A stretch of 33,699 bases of DNA from an uncultured Pseudomonadota bacterium (GTDB lineage Bacteria; Myxococcota_A; UBA796; SXON01). Under the pieces are notes generated by a model. That model saw only the letters and a program-made list of their open reading frames with translations, did no database searches and was not told the origin of the DNA. The stretch's first letter is position 1. Each line of letters opens with the position of its first letter. Positions 24,195-32,726 of this stretch are shown here, piece after piece. The stretch spans positions 1 to 33,699 of the forward strand of contig CAIMSU010000167.1 in NCBI GenBank assembly GCA_903844155.1. Reading direction: 5' to 3'. Position numbers and translations under genes: made by a program.

Positions 24195-25312
24195 CGACGG
24201 GCGAGAGCGCGCCCGAGCTGCCCGAGCGACAGCGCTGGGGTTTTTGGGGGTGGTGGGCGACCGGTCTGGCCGTGGCGACGGGGCCGCTGGCGTTCGGGCT
24301 GACGCAGGCCGTCAGGCCGTCGTGGGTGGAGGCCCACTATGCGCTGGGGATTGGGCAGCCGTTGGCGGGCCTGCTGGGGCGTGCGACCGGCCTCGCCCCG
24401 TTTTCGGTCGTCGAGATGTTGATTTACGTGGTTATCGGCGGTTTGTTCGTTGGCATCGTGGCGGCGATGCGGACGGAGGCTGGGCGGGCGAGGCGCGCGC
24501 TCCTCCCGCGCTGGGGCCTTCGGGGGCTGGTCGCGTTGTCCTGCCTCTACGCCGTGTTCGTGCTGGTCTGGGGGCTCGATTATCGCCGCCAGCCGATCAT
24601 CGGCCGCTTCGGCTTTCACAAGGGACCGCCTACGCACGAGGAGATCGCCGGCCTCGCCATCGCGCAGGTGGACGCGGTCAACGCCGCACGGGTGCTCGCA
24701 CACGAGGATGCCGACGGCGTCGCCACCTTCGCCACCTCGGAGGCCGACGCGTTCGACCACGTCGCCGCCGACTACGACCGCGCGGCGGCGCGCTGGCCGT
24801 TCCTCGGCGGGCGTTACTGCCACGCCAAGCCCGTCCAGCTCTCGCTCATCCTCTCCTATGCCGGCGTTGGCGGTGTGTATTCCCCGTTCACCGGTGAGCC
24901 GAACGTGAACGTCGGCCAGCCAGCGTTCGACATCCCCTTCTCCATCGCGCACGAGACGGCCCACCAGCGCGGGATCGCCCGGGAGGACGAAGCCAATTTC
25001 GTCGCCTGGATCCTCCTGCGCGACTTCGGCGACCCGGATGAGCGGTACAGCGCGCTGCTCGAAGGCGCCTACTACGCGATCCACGCGTATGGCCAGCTCG
25101 ACCGGCCCGCCGCCCGTGGCCTATGGGACAGCATGAGCCCTGGCGTTCAACGCGACATTGCCGCCGAGGACCGCTGGCGGGCGCGCTACACCACACCGCT
25201 GGCGGAGTGGAGCGCGGACCTCAACAGCGCGTATCTCAAGTCCAACGGCGTGAAGGACGGCGTCGAGAGCTACGGCCGGATGGTCGATCTCATGGTGGCC
25301 GAGCGGCGCTGA
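24191..25312 (+). CDS. DUF3810 membrane protein with HExxH motif
   Basis: A 373-residue protein with three hydrophobic segments in the first 130 residues (about 30-45, 80-95, 115-135) and a long C-terminal domain. The domain carries HETAH (254-258) with Glu267 in EDEAN downstream, the layout of a gluzincin metalloprotease site, preceded by a VYSPFTGEPNVN segment. This matches the DUF3810 family. The substrate is unknown. The start is GTG at 24191, four bases overlapping the CotH-like gene; the frame is open further but only as shadow. The coupling suggests a functional link between the two products. It ends one base before the convergent gene at 25314. Confidence 0.82.
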   Translation: MTTGESAPELPERQRWGFWGWWATGLAVATGPLAFGLTQAVRPSWVEAHYALGIGQPLAGLLGRATGLAPFSVVEMLIYVVIGGLFVGIVAAMRTEAGRARRALLPRWGLRGLVALSCLYAVFVLVWGLDYRRQPIIGRFGFHKGPPTHEEIAGLAIAQVDAVNAARVLAHEDADGVATFATSEADAFDHVAADYDRAAARWPFLGGRYCHAKPVQLSLILSYAGVGGVYSPFTGEPNVNVGQPAFDIPFSIAHETAHQRGIAREDEANFVAWILLRDFGDPDERYSALLEGAYYAIHAYGQLDRPAARGLWDSMSPGVQRDIAAEDRWRARYTTPLAEWSADLNSAYLKSNGVKDGVESYGRMVDLMVAERR

Positions 25313-25313
25313 C

Positions 25314-26819
25314 CTACTCCTCCTCGGGCGCGGACTTTGGCTCTCCCTTTGCGCCGAAGAGCCGGATGTTGAGGCCCGCTGTAATGCCCGCGCCCACGAC
25401 GGATGGCCCGGGCGGCGTCGTCGGCGTGACGACGTCTTGACTGCTCAGCCGGTTCGTTTGCGCGGATGTGCCTGTCAGCATGAACGTGATCGGCACCTGG
25501 AGCACAAAATCGACGGTGCGCGCGATCCGGGCCTCACCGCCGCCGTACACCTGCCCGATGAGCAGGTTGGGCGCCGGGAACACCATCAACCAGGGCGGCA
25601 GCGTCTCAAACTGCGTGACCGAGTAGCCCTGCATCCAGTCGAGCCCGCCGCCGAACCGCGGTCGCAGCGTGCGCGCCGGCAGCAGGCTGGCGTTCACGCG
25701 CACACCAAAAGTCGGCCGCTGCGCTGGGAAGCTCGTCGGGTTGGTCGGCTCCGCGGGCTGGCCGACGACAAAGTCGTCAATGTCCAGGGTGTAGGCGCCG
25801 GTTTGCAGCCCCACCGCCACCCCCACGTCCACGGCTGGGAGAATCCCGTAGCTGACCACGCCCGTGATCCACGCCCCGCCGCCCGTCTGTTGGGTCTGCG
25901 CGGACCAGGAGTCCACGGTCGTGGTCGTCGAATCCGTGGCGTACGCGCCGTAGAAGCTGCCAGCCATCGCGCCATTCGCGTACCCGAACATCGGCGAGAT
26001 GAGCAGTTGCCCTTGTCGCCCCGCCGATCGCTGCCGCCACTCAATCAGGTTGTACCCCGAGTTCTTGTAGCGCAGGTACTCGCCCGGCGTCATCGACAGG
26101 CGCTCCCAGGGCTTGGCGGCGTCCGTGTTGCCCTCGCCCGCCAGGTCCGAGATCGTGTACGTCGTCTTCGGGATGGCCTTGTCGGGCCGCGAGAGGGCGA
26201 CGGTCACGTCACCGAGATCCTTGGAGAGCTGGGCAATTTCCCTGGCGACGGCGGCGTTGTCGAGCTTGGGCGCGGGGGTGTCCTCGTCGTCGTCGCCCTG
26301 GTGCCGGATGTCCTGCTGCTGGCCGACCTCCCCGTGCACGGCGGCTGCGAGAATACGGGCGACGCCCGCCGCGAAGACCTTGTTGTCGTCACCGCTCGTC
26401 AGCTCGCTCTTGAAGCTCACGACCACCCGGCTCTGCTTCATGTCGAGCACGTCGACCTCGACCTCGCTTCCCGTCGCAGTCGTCGTGACGCTCCCGCTCA
26501 CCGCGAAATCGGCGTTCCCGCGCTCGGCGATGATGTTGGTGCATCCGAGGATATCGCCGGGCGGGCAGCCCTCGATGTAGACGCGCGCGGAGTAGTCCTC
26601 GAAGTTCTTCGTGTCTTCGATGCGGACGACCCGCAGGTCCTTGTCGAGCGCGACCTGCTGGGCGAGCGCGGATTCGAGCATCGTCGCCAGCGGCTTGGCG
26701 TCCGGCGAGGCGGGCTGCAGCGCTGAGACCAGCACGGGGACAGGATCAGCGGCGTGGGCGACCGGAACAAGGAGGTGGGAGTCGAGGATGAGGATGGGAA
26801 GTAGGCAGGCGAGAGGCAT
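25314..26819 (-). CDS. Outer-membrane protein with N-terminal periplasmic domain
   Basis: A 501-residue protein. It has a signal peptide (residues 1-24, ending AHAA) and then a domain of about 150 residues of alternating alpha and beta type (VLVSALQPASPDAKPLATMLESALAQQVALD; FAVSGSVTTTATGSEVEVDVLD). That domain resembles the FlgO/TolB-N-like nucleoside-hydrolase-like fold often found before barrels in Myxococcota. An Asp/Glu-rich hinge (near 195) and a helical stretch with a DLGDVT motif follow, then a C-terminal barrel of about 250 residues (LISPMFGYANGAMAGSFYGAY; ITAGLNIRLFG) ending in a charged tail. The start chosen is ATG at 26819; upstream ATGs lack a signal. Function unknown. Confidence 0.75.
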   Translation of the reverse strand: MPLACLLPILILDSHLLVPVAHAADPVPVLVSALQPASPDAKPLATMLESALAQQVALDKDLRVVRIEDTKNFEDYSARVYIEGCPPGDILGCTNIIAERGNADFAVSGSVTTTATGSEVEVDVLDMKQSRVVVSFKSELTSGDDNKVFAAGVARILAAAVHGEVGQQQDIRHQGDDDEDTPAPKLDNAAVAREIAQLSKDLGDVTVALSRPDKAIPKTTYTISDLAGEGNTDAAKPWERLSMTPGEYLRYKNSGYNLIEWRQRSAGRQGQLLISPMFGYANGAMAGSFYGAYATDSTTTTVDSWSAQTQQTGGGAWITGVVSYGILPAVDVGVAVGLQTGAYTLDIDDFVVGQPAEPTNPTSFPAQRPTFGVRVNASLLPARTLRPRFGGGLDWMQGYSVTQFETLPPWLMVFPAPNLLIGQVYGGGEARIARTVDFVLQVPITFMLTGTSAQTNRLSSQDVVTPTTPPGPSVVGAGITAGLNIRLFGAKGEPKSAPEEE

Positions 26820-26877
26820 CAGGCTCAGCCTACCACGGGCGCCGGCTACGCCCCCGGGCCCGGAATAGGCCGGAGGC

Positions 26878-27249
26878 ATGTGGCCTCTCCCCGCTCGTTG
26901 GCACCCGTGGCTCCTGCTTCCATGGTTGTGGAAGAACAAGCTGTGGATACTGCTGCTGATCGCGTTCAGCTACGGCGCGCAGCGGGATCTCCGCTTTCTC
27001 TGCACCGCGGCGCCCTTTGCGGGTCGCGCCGTCGACGCGAAGACCGTCCAGCTCGCCGACGGCCGCACGCTCCCCTATGAGGGGACGAACCCGGATTTAT
27101 CGGCGACGCACTACCTCGTCGCGCTCGGAGTGGCGCGGGACGACACGCTCTCCGGCCGTGTCGGGCAATTCCTGCCGATTGTCGGCCTCTTCGCTGCACT
27201 TGTCGGTTGGCGCCGCTGGACAAGGCAGCCCGCGCCTCAACGCCCGTAG
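26878..27249 (+). CDS. Small membrane protein, unknown function
   Basis: A 123-residue protein. A Trp-rich hydrophobic N-terminal anchor spans residues about 10-33 (LLLPWLWKNKLWILLLIAFS in part), and a second hydrophobic segment spans about 97-111. Between them is a soluble loop containing the phrase TVQLADGRTLPYEG. It is divergent from the barrel gene at 26819, and its last 13 bases overlap the end of the convergent malQ. No family was recognised; the two-anchor layout and start position support a real gene. Confidence 0.65.
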   Translation: MWPLPARWHPWLLLPWLWKNKLWILLLIAFSYGAQRDLRFLCTAAPFAGRAVDAKTVQLADGRTLPYEGTNPDLSATHYLVALGVARDDTLSGRVGQFLPIVGLFAALVGWRRWTRQPAPQRP

Positions 27250-28691
27250 ACCTCTCCCAACCCGCGCATCATCGTGCAGCGGTCCCACGGCAGGTCGCGC
27301 ATGCGCCAGGTCCAGCTCCCCGTGCCCTCGCCGGGTGTGTTCATGCGGGCCTCGTCGCCAAGCTCCAGGACGTCCTGCATCGGGGCGATGGCGGTGTGCG
27401 CGACGGACGCCCAGGCCTCGCGGAGCAAGGCCCAGACAGCGTTTGAGCCGTCGCGGCCGGTGTAGCGGCGGAAGCGGTCCTGGACGATGTCGCCGGCGGA
27501 CCGGTACCACCCCAGGGCGGTGTCGTTGTCGTGGGTGCCCGTGTACGCGATCCAGTTTGACCCTTGGAAATTGTGAGGCAGGAACGGGTTCTGCGTCCAC
27601 ACGTCGGGCTCGCCGCCAAAGCCGAACTGGAGGATCTTCATGCCGGGGAGGCCGAGGGAGTCACGCAGGGCGACGACTTCCGGGGTGATGTCGCCGAGAT
27701 CCTCGGCGATGATCCGGCCAAGCGCGTCGGGCATCGCACCAGCGACGGCGTCCAACAGGGCGCGACCGGGGCCGGGCGTCCAGGCGCCTGCGCGCGCGTC
27801 CGGCTCGCCCGCGGGGATCGCCCAGTTGGCGACGAGCCCGCGGAAGTGGTCGAGGCGCAGCTCGTCCACGTGCTCCAGCTCGCGGCGAACCCGGGCGATC
27901 CACCACGCAAAGCCGTCCTTCTGGTGCGCGTCCCAGCGGTAGGTGGGGTTGCCCCAGCGCTGGCCGTCGGGCGAGAAGTAGTCCGGGGGAACGCCGGCGA
28001 CGGGGTCGGCGATGGCGTCGTCGCCCTTGCCGCTGAACTGGAACAACTCCCGGTTGCACCAGACGTCTGCGCCGTCGCCGCTGACGAACAGCGGGATGTC
28101 GCCGAGGATGCGGATCCCGCGCGTCGCGGCGGCTGCCCGTAGGTCCTTCCACTGCGTCGCGAACAGGAACTGGACGCCTTCTTCCTCGGCGATCTGGGTG
28201 GCGTAGGTCTTCCGCAGCTTGGAGCTCGGACGTTGTCCCCCAAAGCTCTCCCAGCCCGCGCCCGTCTCGCTCCGCAGCGCATTGTAGAGCGCCCAGTCCG
28301 CGAGCCACGGCTGCTGCTCCACCCACGCCCGGCACTCCGGCGATGCGGTCACCGCCTGCGCAGCCCAGCGGACCAGCGGCCGCTTCCACGCGTCCACGGC
28401 GTCCGGGTCCAGCCGGTCCGTTCCCCAGGGCAGCGGCCCCGGATCGACGAGCCCACGCTGCACGAGATCCTCGACGGAGATGATCCGCCAGTCGCCCGCG
28501 AACGCCGACGGACTCGCGTAGGGCGAGTTGCCCGAACCGACCGGATGCAGGGGAAGGACCTGCCAGATCGTCAGGCCGCTCTGCGACATCCAGTCCAGGA
28601 AGGCGTGCGCGTACGGTCCCAGCTCACCGATCGGTCCGGGACCGGGCAAGCTGGACGGGTGCAGCAGGACGCCACCGCGGCGGGGAGGCAA
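27237..28691 (-). CDS. malQ: 4-alpha-glucanotransferase (amylomaltase)
   Basis: GH77 disproportionating enzyme that transfers glucan segments between maltodextrins; cytoplasmic. The 484-residue product has the family opening GGVLLHPSSLPGP, the IWQVLPLHPVG block near 42, the nucleophile Asp281 in LRLDHFRG, the acid/base Glu330 in IAEDLG and the third carboxylate Asp388 in GTHDND. The start codon is TTG at 28691, which gives the normal N-terminal length; no ATG or GTG exists closer in frame. Its start is 12 bases after the stop of the small basic protein gene, so the two may share a message. It appears complete and active. Confidence 0.95.
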   Translation of the reverse strand: MPPRRGGVLLHPSSLPGPGPIGELGPYAHAFLDWMSQSGLTIWQVLPLHPVGSGNSPYASPSAFAGDWRIISVEDLVQRGLVDPGPLPWGTDRLDPDAVDAWKRPLVRWAAQAVTASPECRAWVEQQPWLADWALYNALRSETGAGWESFGGQRPSSKLRKTYATQIAEEEGVQFLFATQWKDLRAAAATRGIRILGDIPLFVSGDGADVWCNRELFQFSGKGDDAIADPVAGVPPDYFSPDGQRWGNPTYRWDAHQKDGFAWWIARVRRELEHVDELRLDHFRGLVANWAIPAGEPDARAGAWTPGPGRALLDAVAGAMPDALGRIIAEDLGDITPEVVALRDSLGLPGMKILQFGFGGEPDVWTQNPFLPHNFQGSNWIAYTGTHDNDTALGWYRSAGDIVQDRFRRYTGRDGSNAVWALLREAWASVAHTAIAPMQDVLELGDEARMNTPGEGTGSWTWRMRDLPWDRCTMMRGLGEVYGR

Positions 28692-28703
28692 GGGTCGCTC
28701 GCC

Positions 28704-28844
28704 TTAGCGAACGAGGCGGCCGTCGGACTTGCGCTTGCGCAGCATGCCGGACTTGCGCATGCGCTGCTTGAGGTGCTTGGCCTTCAAGCCGGCGCGGAGG
28801 CGGGCGGACTTGCGGCGATTACGGGCAACGGGCTTCTTGGGCAT
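28704..28844 (-). CDS. 46-residue highly basic protein
   Basis: ATG at 28844 to TAA at 28704-28706. The product starts MPKKPVARNRRKSARLRAG and ends RKRKSDGRLVR, with roughly half of the residues Lys or Arg and no acidic residue except one Asp. AGGAA lies five bases upstream of the ATG. The composition resembles a small ribosomal or nucleic-acid-binding protein, such as the COX24/mS38-like or bTHX-like proteins, but I cannot assign it to either. It is just upstream of malQ on the same strand. The clear ribosome site, the fixed stop and the strong basic bias make a chance frame unlikely. Confidence 0.7.
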   Translation of the reverse strand: MPKKPVARNRRKSARLRAGLKAKHLKQRMRKSGMLRKRKSDGRLVR

Positions 28845-28896
28845 GGGAATTCCTGTTCGGGTCGGGCGCGGCAGCTATTGTGCCCCGCGCGACGGG

Positions 28897-30465
28897 TCAA
28901 GCACGCCGGGTCAGCCGCATCCACATCGGGCCATCCGGGCGCAGGGTGACGGACGCCTCGGCCCGAATGGGCGCCTCCGAGTCCATCTGGAAGCTGAAGT
29001 TGCGGGCGAGGATGGCGAGCACAATGCGCGCCTCCATCATGGCAAAGTTTTCGCCGATGCACTTGCGCTGGCCTTCGCTGAACGGGAGGTAGGCGAGGCG
29101 GGGCCGAGGGGAGCCGTCGGGGCAAAGGTGGGGTTGGTCCTTGCTCGTTGGGGCGAAGCGGGTCGGGTCGAAGCGCGCGGGGTCGGCCCAGTAGCGCGGG
29201 TGACGGTGGGTGGCGTACTGCGTCATGAAGACGAAGCTGCCAGCAGGCACATCGTAGCCGTTGATGGTGTCCGCCTCGACGGCCATGCGCGACTCGATCC
29301 ACGCGGGCGAGTTCAGGCGCATGCCCTCCTTCAGCACCTGGTCGGTCCAGATGAGCTGACCGTACTTTTCGAGCGAGAAGGGGTCGTTACCAAGGACGGC
29401 GTCGACCTCGGCGTGCAGCGTCGCCGCGGGGTCGGGGTTGCGGGCGAGGTGGTAGAGCGTCCAGGCGAGGGCGTTGGCGGTCGTCTCGTGGCCGGCGAGG
29501 AGCATGGTGAGGACCTCGTCGCGGAGCTGCTCGTCGCTCATCGCGGCGCCGTCTTCGTCGCGCGCGGACATGAACATTCCGAGGAGGTCGTCAGAGGTCG
29601 CGGCCAGCTCCGGGTCGGCGCGTCGACGGGCGATCAGCTCCATGACGACGCGATCGAGGGTCTTCTTGCCGCGCTTGTAGCGGCGGACGGACGGCAGCGG
29701 GAGGTAGTCGAGCAGCGGGTTCGTGACGGTCGGGAGGAACCCGCCGAGCATGTCCGAGAGCGCCCCGCCGATGACGTTGCTGTCGCCGGAGATGTCGAGG
29801 CCGAACAGCGTCTCGCCGGCGATGCGCAGGGCGAGGCGGTTCATCGCCTCGGCGATGTCGACCTTCCGCCCTTCGGAAGCCGCAAGCTGCCACTCCTTCA
29901 CGAGATCCTCCGCGGCCTTCTGGAAGGTGGACGCGAAGCCCTGCAGGCGCTTGGCTTGGAACGCCGGCTGCGCGATCTTGCGCTGACGTTTCCAGAAAGC
30001 CCCTTCGGACGTCAACAAGCCGTTACCGAGTAGCCGGCGGAGCGCCTGGTAGCCGCGCGTCTGCTTCACGTAGTTGGGCTGCTTCTCGACGAGCACGTGG
30101 TGGACCGCCTCGGCGTTGTAGACGACGGTGAGGTACCGCATGCCGACGCGGATGCGCACGGTGTCGCCGAGCGCGCGGGCCTCTTCGAGCAGCGCGAGGG
30201 GGTCGTTGCGGAAGCGGAAGAGGTGGCCGAAGAGGTTCGTCGACGGGAAGATCGGCGGGAGAGGCAGCGAACCCGGGGCGAGGAGGGGGGCGGGGAGCGT
30301 GACGGCGGTGGGGGCGACGGTCCCGGGCGAGGCCGCGGTCGCGCGGGCGCTGGGCTGCGGGAGGCCGAGGGCCTTGTGGAAGGGGCATTCACCCGCCGGA
30401 CCTGCCCCGGGGCTGCTGGCGGTGACGGGCGAGGGGGCGACGGGCGAGGCGGGGAAGGCGGTCAT
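28897..30465 (-). CDS. Cytochrome P450 monooxygenase
   Basis: A 522-residue haem-thiolate oxygenase. Motifs are the I-helix oxygen-binding AGHETT (324-329), the K-helix ExxR (Glu380-Arg383), the PERF-like FDPTRFAP (432-439) and the haem loop FSEGQRKCIG, with the proximal Cys at 469. The pattern is closest to the CYP4/CYP102/CYP110-like fatty-acid or alkane hydroxylases, but the substrate cannot be read from sequence. The first 70 residues are Ala/Pro/Ser-rich and lie outside the fold; no membrane anchor is seen. The start is ATG at 30465. It is divergent from a TetR regulator, with a palindrome in the shared promoter region. Redox partners are not nearby. Confidence 0.95.
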   Translation of the reverse strand: MTAFPASPVAPSPVTASSPGAGPAGECPFHKALGLPQPSARATAASPGTVAPTAVTLPAPLLAPGSLPLPPIFPSTNLFGHLFRFRNDPLALLEEARALGDTVRIRVGMRYLTVVYNAEAVHHVLVEKQPNYVKQTRGYQALRRLLGNGLLTSEGAFWKRQRKIAQPAFQAKRLQGFASTFQKAAEDLVKEWQLAASEGRKVDIAEAMNRLALRIAGETLFGLDISGDSNVIGGALSDMLGGFLPTVTNPLLDYLPLPSVRRYKRGKKTLDRVVMELIARRRADPELAATSDDLLGMFMSARDEDGAAMSDEQLRDEVLTMLLAGHETTANALAWTLYHLARNPDPAATLHAEVDAVLGNDPFSLEKYGQLIWTDQVLKEGMRLNSPAWIESRMAVEADTINGYDVPAGSFVFMTQYATHRHPRYWADPARFDPTRFAPTSKDQPHLCPDGSPRPRLAYLPFSEGQRKCIGENFAMMEARIVLAILARNFSFQMDSEAPIRAEASVTLRPDGPMWMRLTRRA

Positions 30466-30523
30466 GGCGGGCTCCGGCGGTTGAATGTGAGCAAGGACTC
30501 GTGTAAGATGACGGCCTGAATAT

Positions 30524-30539
30524 ACGAGCGCGCGCTCGT
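30524..30539. promoter_or_regulatory. Perfect 16-bp palindrome, likely TetR operator
   Basis: ACGAGCGC followed by its exact inverse complement GCGCTCGT. It is centred in the 105-bp region between the divergent P450 (start 30465) and TetR (start 30571) genes. The position and symmetry suit autoregulation and co-control of the P450 by the adjacent TetR protein. Confidence 0.7.
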
Positions 30540-30570
30540 CTTTTCTACTCGCATCCCAGGATTTGTTGCT

Positions 30571-31203
30571 GTGACCCAAACAATCGCTATAGAACCTCGA
30601 AAATCTCCGCGACAGGAGCGTGCGAAAGCCACGGTCGACGCGATAATCCGAGCGACCGCTCACGTTTTGGCGAAGGACGGGTACGCGCGCGCGTCGACCA
30701 ACCACATCGCCGAGGTGGCGGGCGTGAGCGTCGGCTCGTTGTACCAGTATTTTCCCAACAAGGACGCGCTGGTGCTCGCGGTGGCCGAGGAGCACTCCAA
30801 CGCGATGATCACGCTGTTGACCGAGACCGCGGTGGCCTACCGCGAGGGCTCACTCACCGACGGGGTGCGCCATTTTGTGCGCGGGATGATCGGCTGTCAC
30901 GCGATCGATCCGGAGCTGCACCGTGCGCTCGTCCAGCAGCTCCTGCACCTAGGGTTCGAACAGTTCCGCCACCTTCAGAACCAGGCGCGGGAGCTTGTCG
31001 CTGCGTGGCTGGCGCTGCGCGCGGACGAAGTCCGGGTCCAGAATCCAGAGATGGCGGCGTTCATCCTGGTTTCGTCGGTCGAGAGCGTGATCCACACCGC
31101 GCTCTTTGAGGAGCCGGCGCTGCTGCGCGAGCAGGCGTTTGAGGATGAGCTTGTTCGGCTCGTGCTGAGGTACCTCGGCGTTGCGGAAGCGGCGGGTGGG
31201 TAA
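30571..31203 (+). CDS. TetR-family transcriptional regulator
   Basis: A 210-residue regulator. The N-terminal helix-turn-helix (residues about 20-65) reads TVDAIIRATAHVLAKDGY, then TNHIAEVAGVSVGSLYQYFPNKDALV, the usual TetR signature. The C-terminal ligand-binding part is helical and includes a TetR_C-type segment (VESVIHTALFEEP). The start is GTG at 30571, the only start near the head of the domain. It is divergent from the P450 gene and probably represses it and itself through the palindrome at 30524-30539, with a hydrophobic P450 substrate or related compound as inducer. The last two points are inferences from layout. Confidence 0.92.
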   Translation: MTQTIAIEPRKSPRQERAKATVDAIIRATAHVLAKDGYARASTNHIAEVAGVSVGSLYQYFPNKDALVLAVAEEHSNAMITLLTETAVAYREGSLTDGVRHFVRGMIGCHAIDPELHRALVQQLLHLGFEQFRHLQNQARELVAAWLALRADEVRVQNPEMAAFILVSSVESVIHTALFEEPALLREQAFEDELVRLVLRYLGVAEAAGG

Positions 31204-31318
31204 AGCGGCGTTCCATGGGTGGTTTGGAGCGGCACCGGGCCAACATAGCCGCCCAGAGGAAGCGCGCGCGCCAGCCGGAATGTTACAATCCTCGGCGTGT
31301 ATTTCACCACGCGCTGAT

Positions 31319-32506
31319 ATGAAATGCGGGATGAGGATTGTTTCGGTGCTTGGCGTGATGATCACGGTGGGCGGGTGTGGGAAGGGGCCGGTGGCGACGC
31401 AGCCGGCGCGGTTGACCATCGCGGTGGCGATGCCCACGGGTGGGCCGGACCGGGCGACCGCAGAGGAAGTGGTCCGCGGGGTGCGGCTCGCTGCGGGCGA
31501 CGCATTCGCGGTGTTGGAGGCGGATGATGCCCAGTCCGGCGTCGAGGACGATCTCGCCCGCTTGCCGGAGGTGATGGGTGTGGTGGCGCACGTAGGCCAC
31601 GCAGCGGCCCAGCGGGGTGCGCCGGAGTGGGCGCGGACGCGCTTGCCGACGGTGGTCGCGGCCCCGGGCGAGTACGCAGTCATCCCTCGCGTGGTGCCGC
31701 CAGCGGTGGATCTGGCGCTGTGCTCCGCGGCGCTGCTGCCAGCCGGGTCCTACGTCGTTCGGACCGACGGGGAGCCGGGCAGCTTGCGCGCGGCTCAGGC
31801 GCTCGAAGCGGCGGTCCCCAAAGGGTTTCTGGGTGACGCGGCCGTCGCTCCGGGCGGCGTTGGTGCGGAGGCGGGCGCCCTGCACGCGCTTGCCGGTGCG
31901 GGCGACTCCCCGCCACGCGTGGTCTGGTTCGGGGACCCGGGTTTCGGCGGGAACCTCCTGCACGCGCTGCGACAGGTAGCTGCTCCGGCTGGAGCCAAGC
32001 GGGCAGGCTCGGACTTCGTCGCGATCTCGGGGTATGGAAACGCTTTTCTGAAGGCGGCGGGGGCTGCCGCCGAAGGCGCGCTTGTGACCGGCCTCGGTGG
32101 AAAGGCCTTTGACCCGGCGTTCAGCGACGGCTACCAGCGGCTGTACAGTACGGCTCCGGGGGCCTCCGCCGCCATGGGCTACGACGCAGCGCAGATGCTG
32201 ATCGCCGCATGGCAAAGCGCTCACGCTGCGAGCTCCGAGGTCACCCGGTCGGCGGTCCTGGCCGCGCTCTCCAGAGTCAGCGCCCTCGGTGCCGAAGGGA
32301 CGATCAGCTTCGACGCTGGCGGCGTGCTCCGGCCGGTGCCCTGTAGCGCCTGGCGCGTCGTGAACGGGGCCTTCGTCGCCCCTGATCCCCCCGTTCAACG
32401 CCCTCGGAAGCCTGCACCGAAGGGCGAATGGCTGGGCCTCCGCCATCCCGCCGCCGCCGACCCCGTCGTCGGCCCCGCTACGTCGGTCACGCCCCCCGGA
32501 AAATGA
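31319..32506 (+). CDS. LivK-like periplasmic binding lipoprotein
   Basis: A 395-residue protein with a lipoprotein signal (MKCGMRIVSVLGVMITVGGC; lipobox VGGC). Its two-lobed organisation matches the branched-chain amino-acid binding / receptor-ligand family: LTIAVAMPTGG at the head, ATAEEVVRGVRLAAGD, a central RVVWFGDPGFGGNLLHALRQ, then GYDAAQMLIAAWQ and GTISFDAGGVLRPVP. No transporter genes lie beside it. A second ATG at 31331 is possible. Its 3' end overlaps the convergent DUF486 remnant by 20 bases. The ligand is unknown, and the pocket residues differ enough that I do not claim amino-acid binding. Confidence 0.8.
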   Translation: MKCGMRIVSVLGVMITVGGCGKGPVATQPARLTIAVAMPTGGPDRATAEEVVRGVRLAAGDAFAVLEADDAQSGVEDDLARLPEVMGVVAHVGHAAAQRGAPEWARTRLPTVVAAPGEYAVIPRVVPPAVDLALCSAALLPAGSYVVRTDGEPGSLRAAQALEAAVPKGFLGDAAVAPGGVGAEAGALHALAGAGDSPPRVVWFGDPGFGGNLLHALRQVAAPAGAKRAGSDFVAISGYGNAFLKAAGAAAEGALVTGLGGKAFDPAFSDGYQRLYSTAPGASAAMGYDAAQMLIAAWQSAHAASSEVTRSAVLAALSRVSALGAEGTISFDAGGVLRPVPCSAWRVVNGAFVAPDPPVQRPRKPAPKGEWLGLRHPAAADPVVGPATSVTPPGK

Positions 32507-32726
32507 AGAACGCAGCGCCGACCATGCGGACGGCCGCCGCCAGGTAGTTCCATGTCAGCGTTTCCCCAAGGTAGAACAGGGCGAACCCGGCAAAGACCGT
32601 CAATGTGATCACCTCCTGCGTGATCTTGAGCTGCGCGACCGTCATCGTCTCGGCGCCGATCCGGTTCGCTGGCACCATGAGGCAATACTCGAAGAACGCG
32701 ATGCCCCAACTGGCGAGGATGGCGAT
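32487..32726 (-). pseudogene. 5'-truncated DUF486 (DMT-type) membrane protein
   Basis: The frame encodes 79 residues clearly matching the C-terminal two-thirds of DUF486 proteins: AILASWGIAFFEYCLMVPANRIG, then QLKITQEVITLTVFAGFALFYLGETLTWNY and AAFFIF (landmarks). Full-length members are about 105-117 residues, so roughly the first 30, including the first membrane helix, are missing. Directly before the conserved part stands the TAG stop of the cytochrome gene at 32727-32729, in the same frame. The first in-frame ATG (32678) would remove still more. It is probably a remnant left by a deletion or rearrangement that brought the cytochrome gene against it. Confidence 0.8.

Noticed and set aside
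24101-25084. 327-residue minus-strand frame opposite the DUF3810 gene
   Set aside because: It is a low-complexity Arg/Pro/Ala sequence opposite a gene with a clear metal-site motif.
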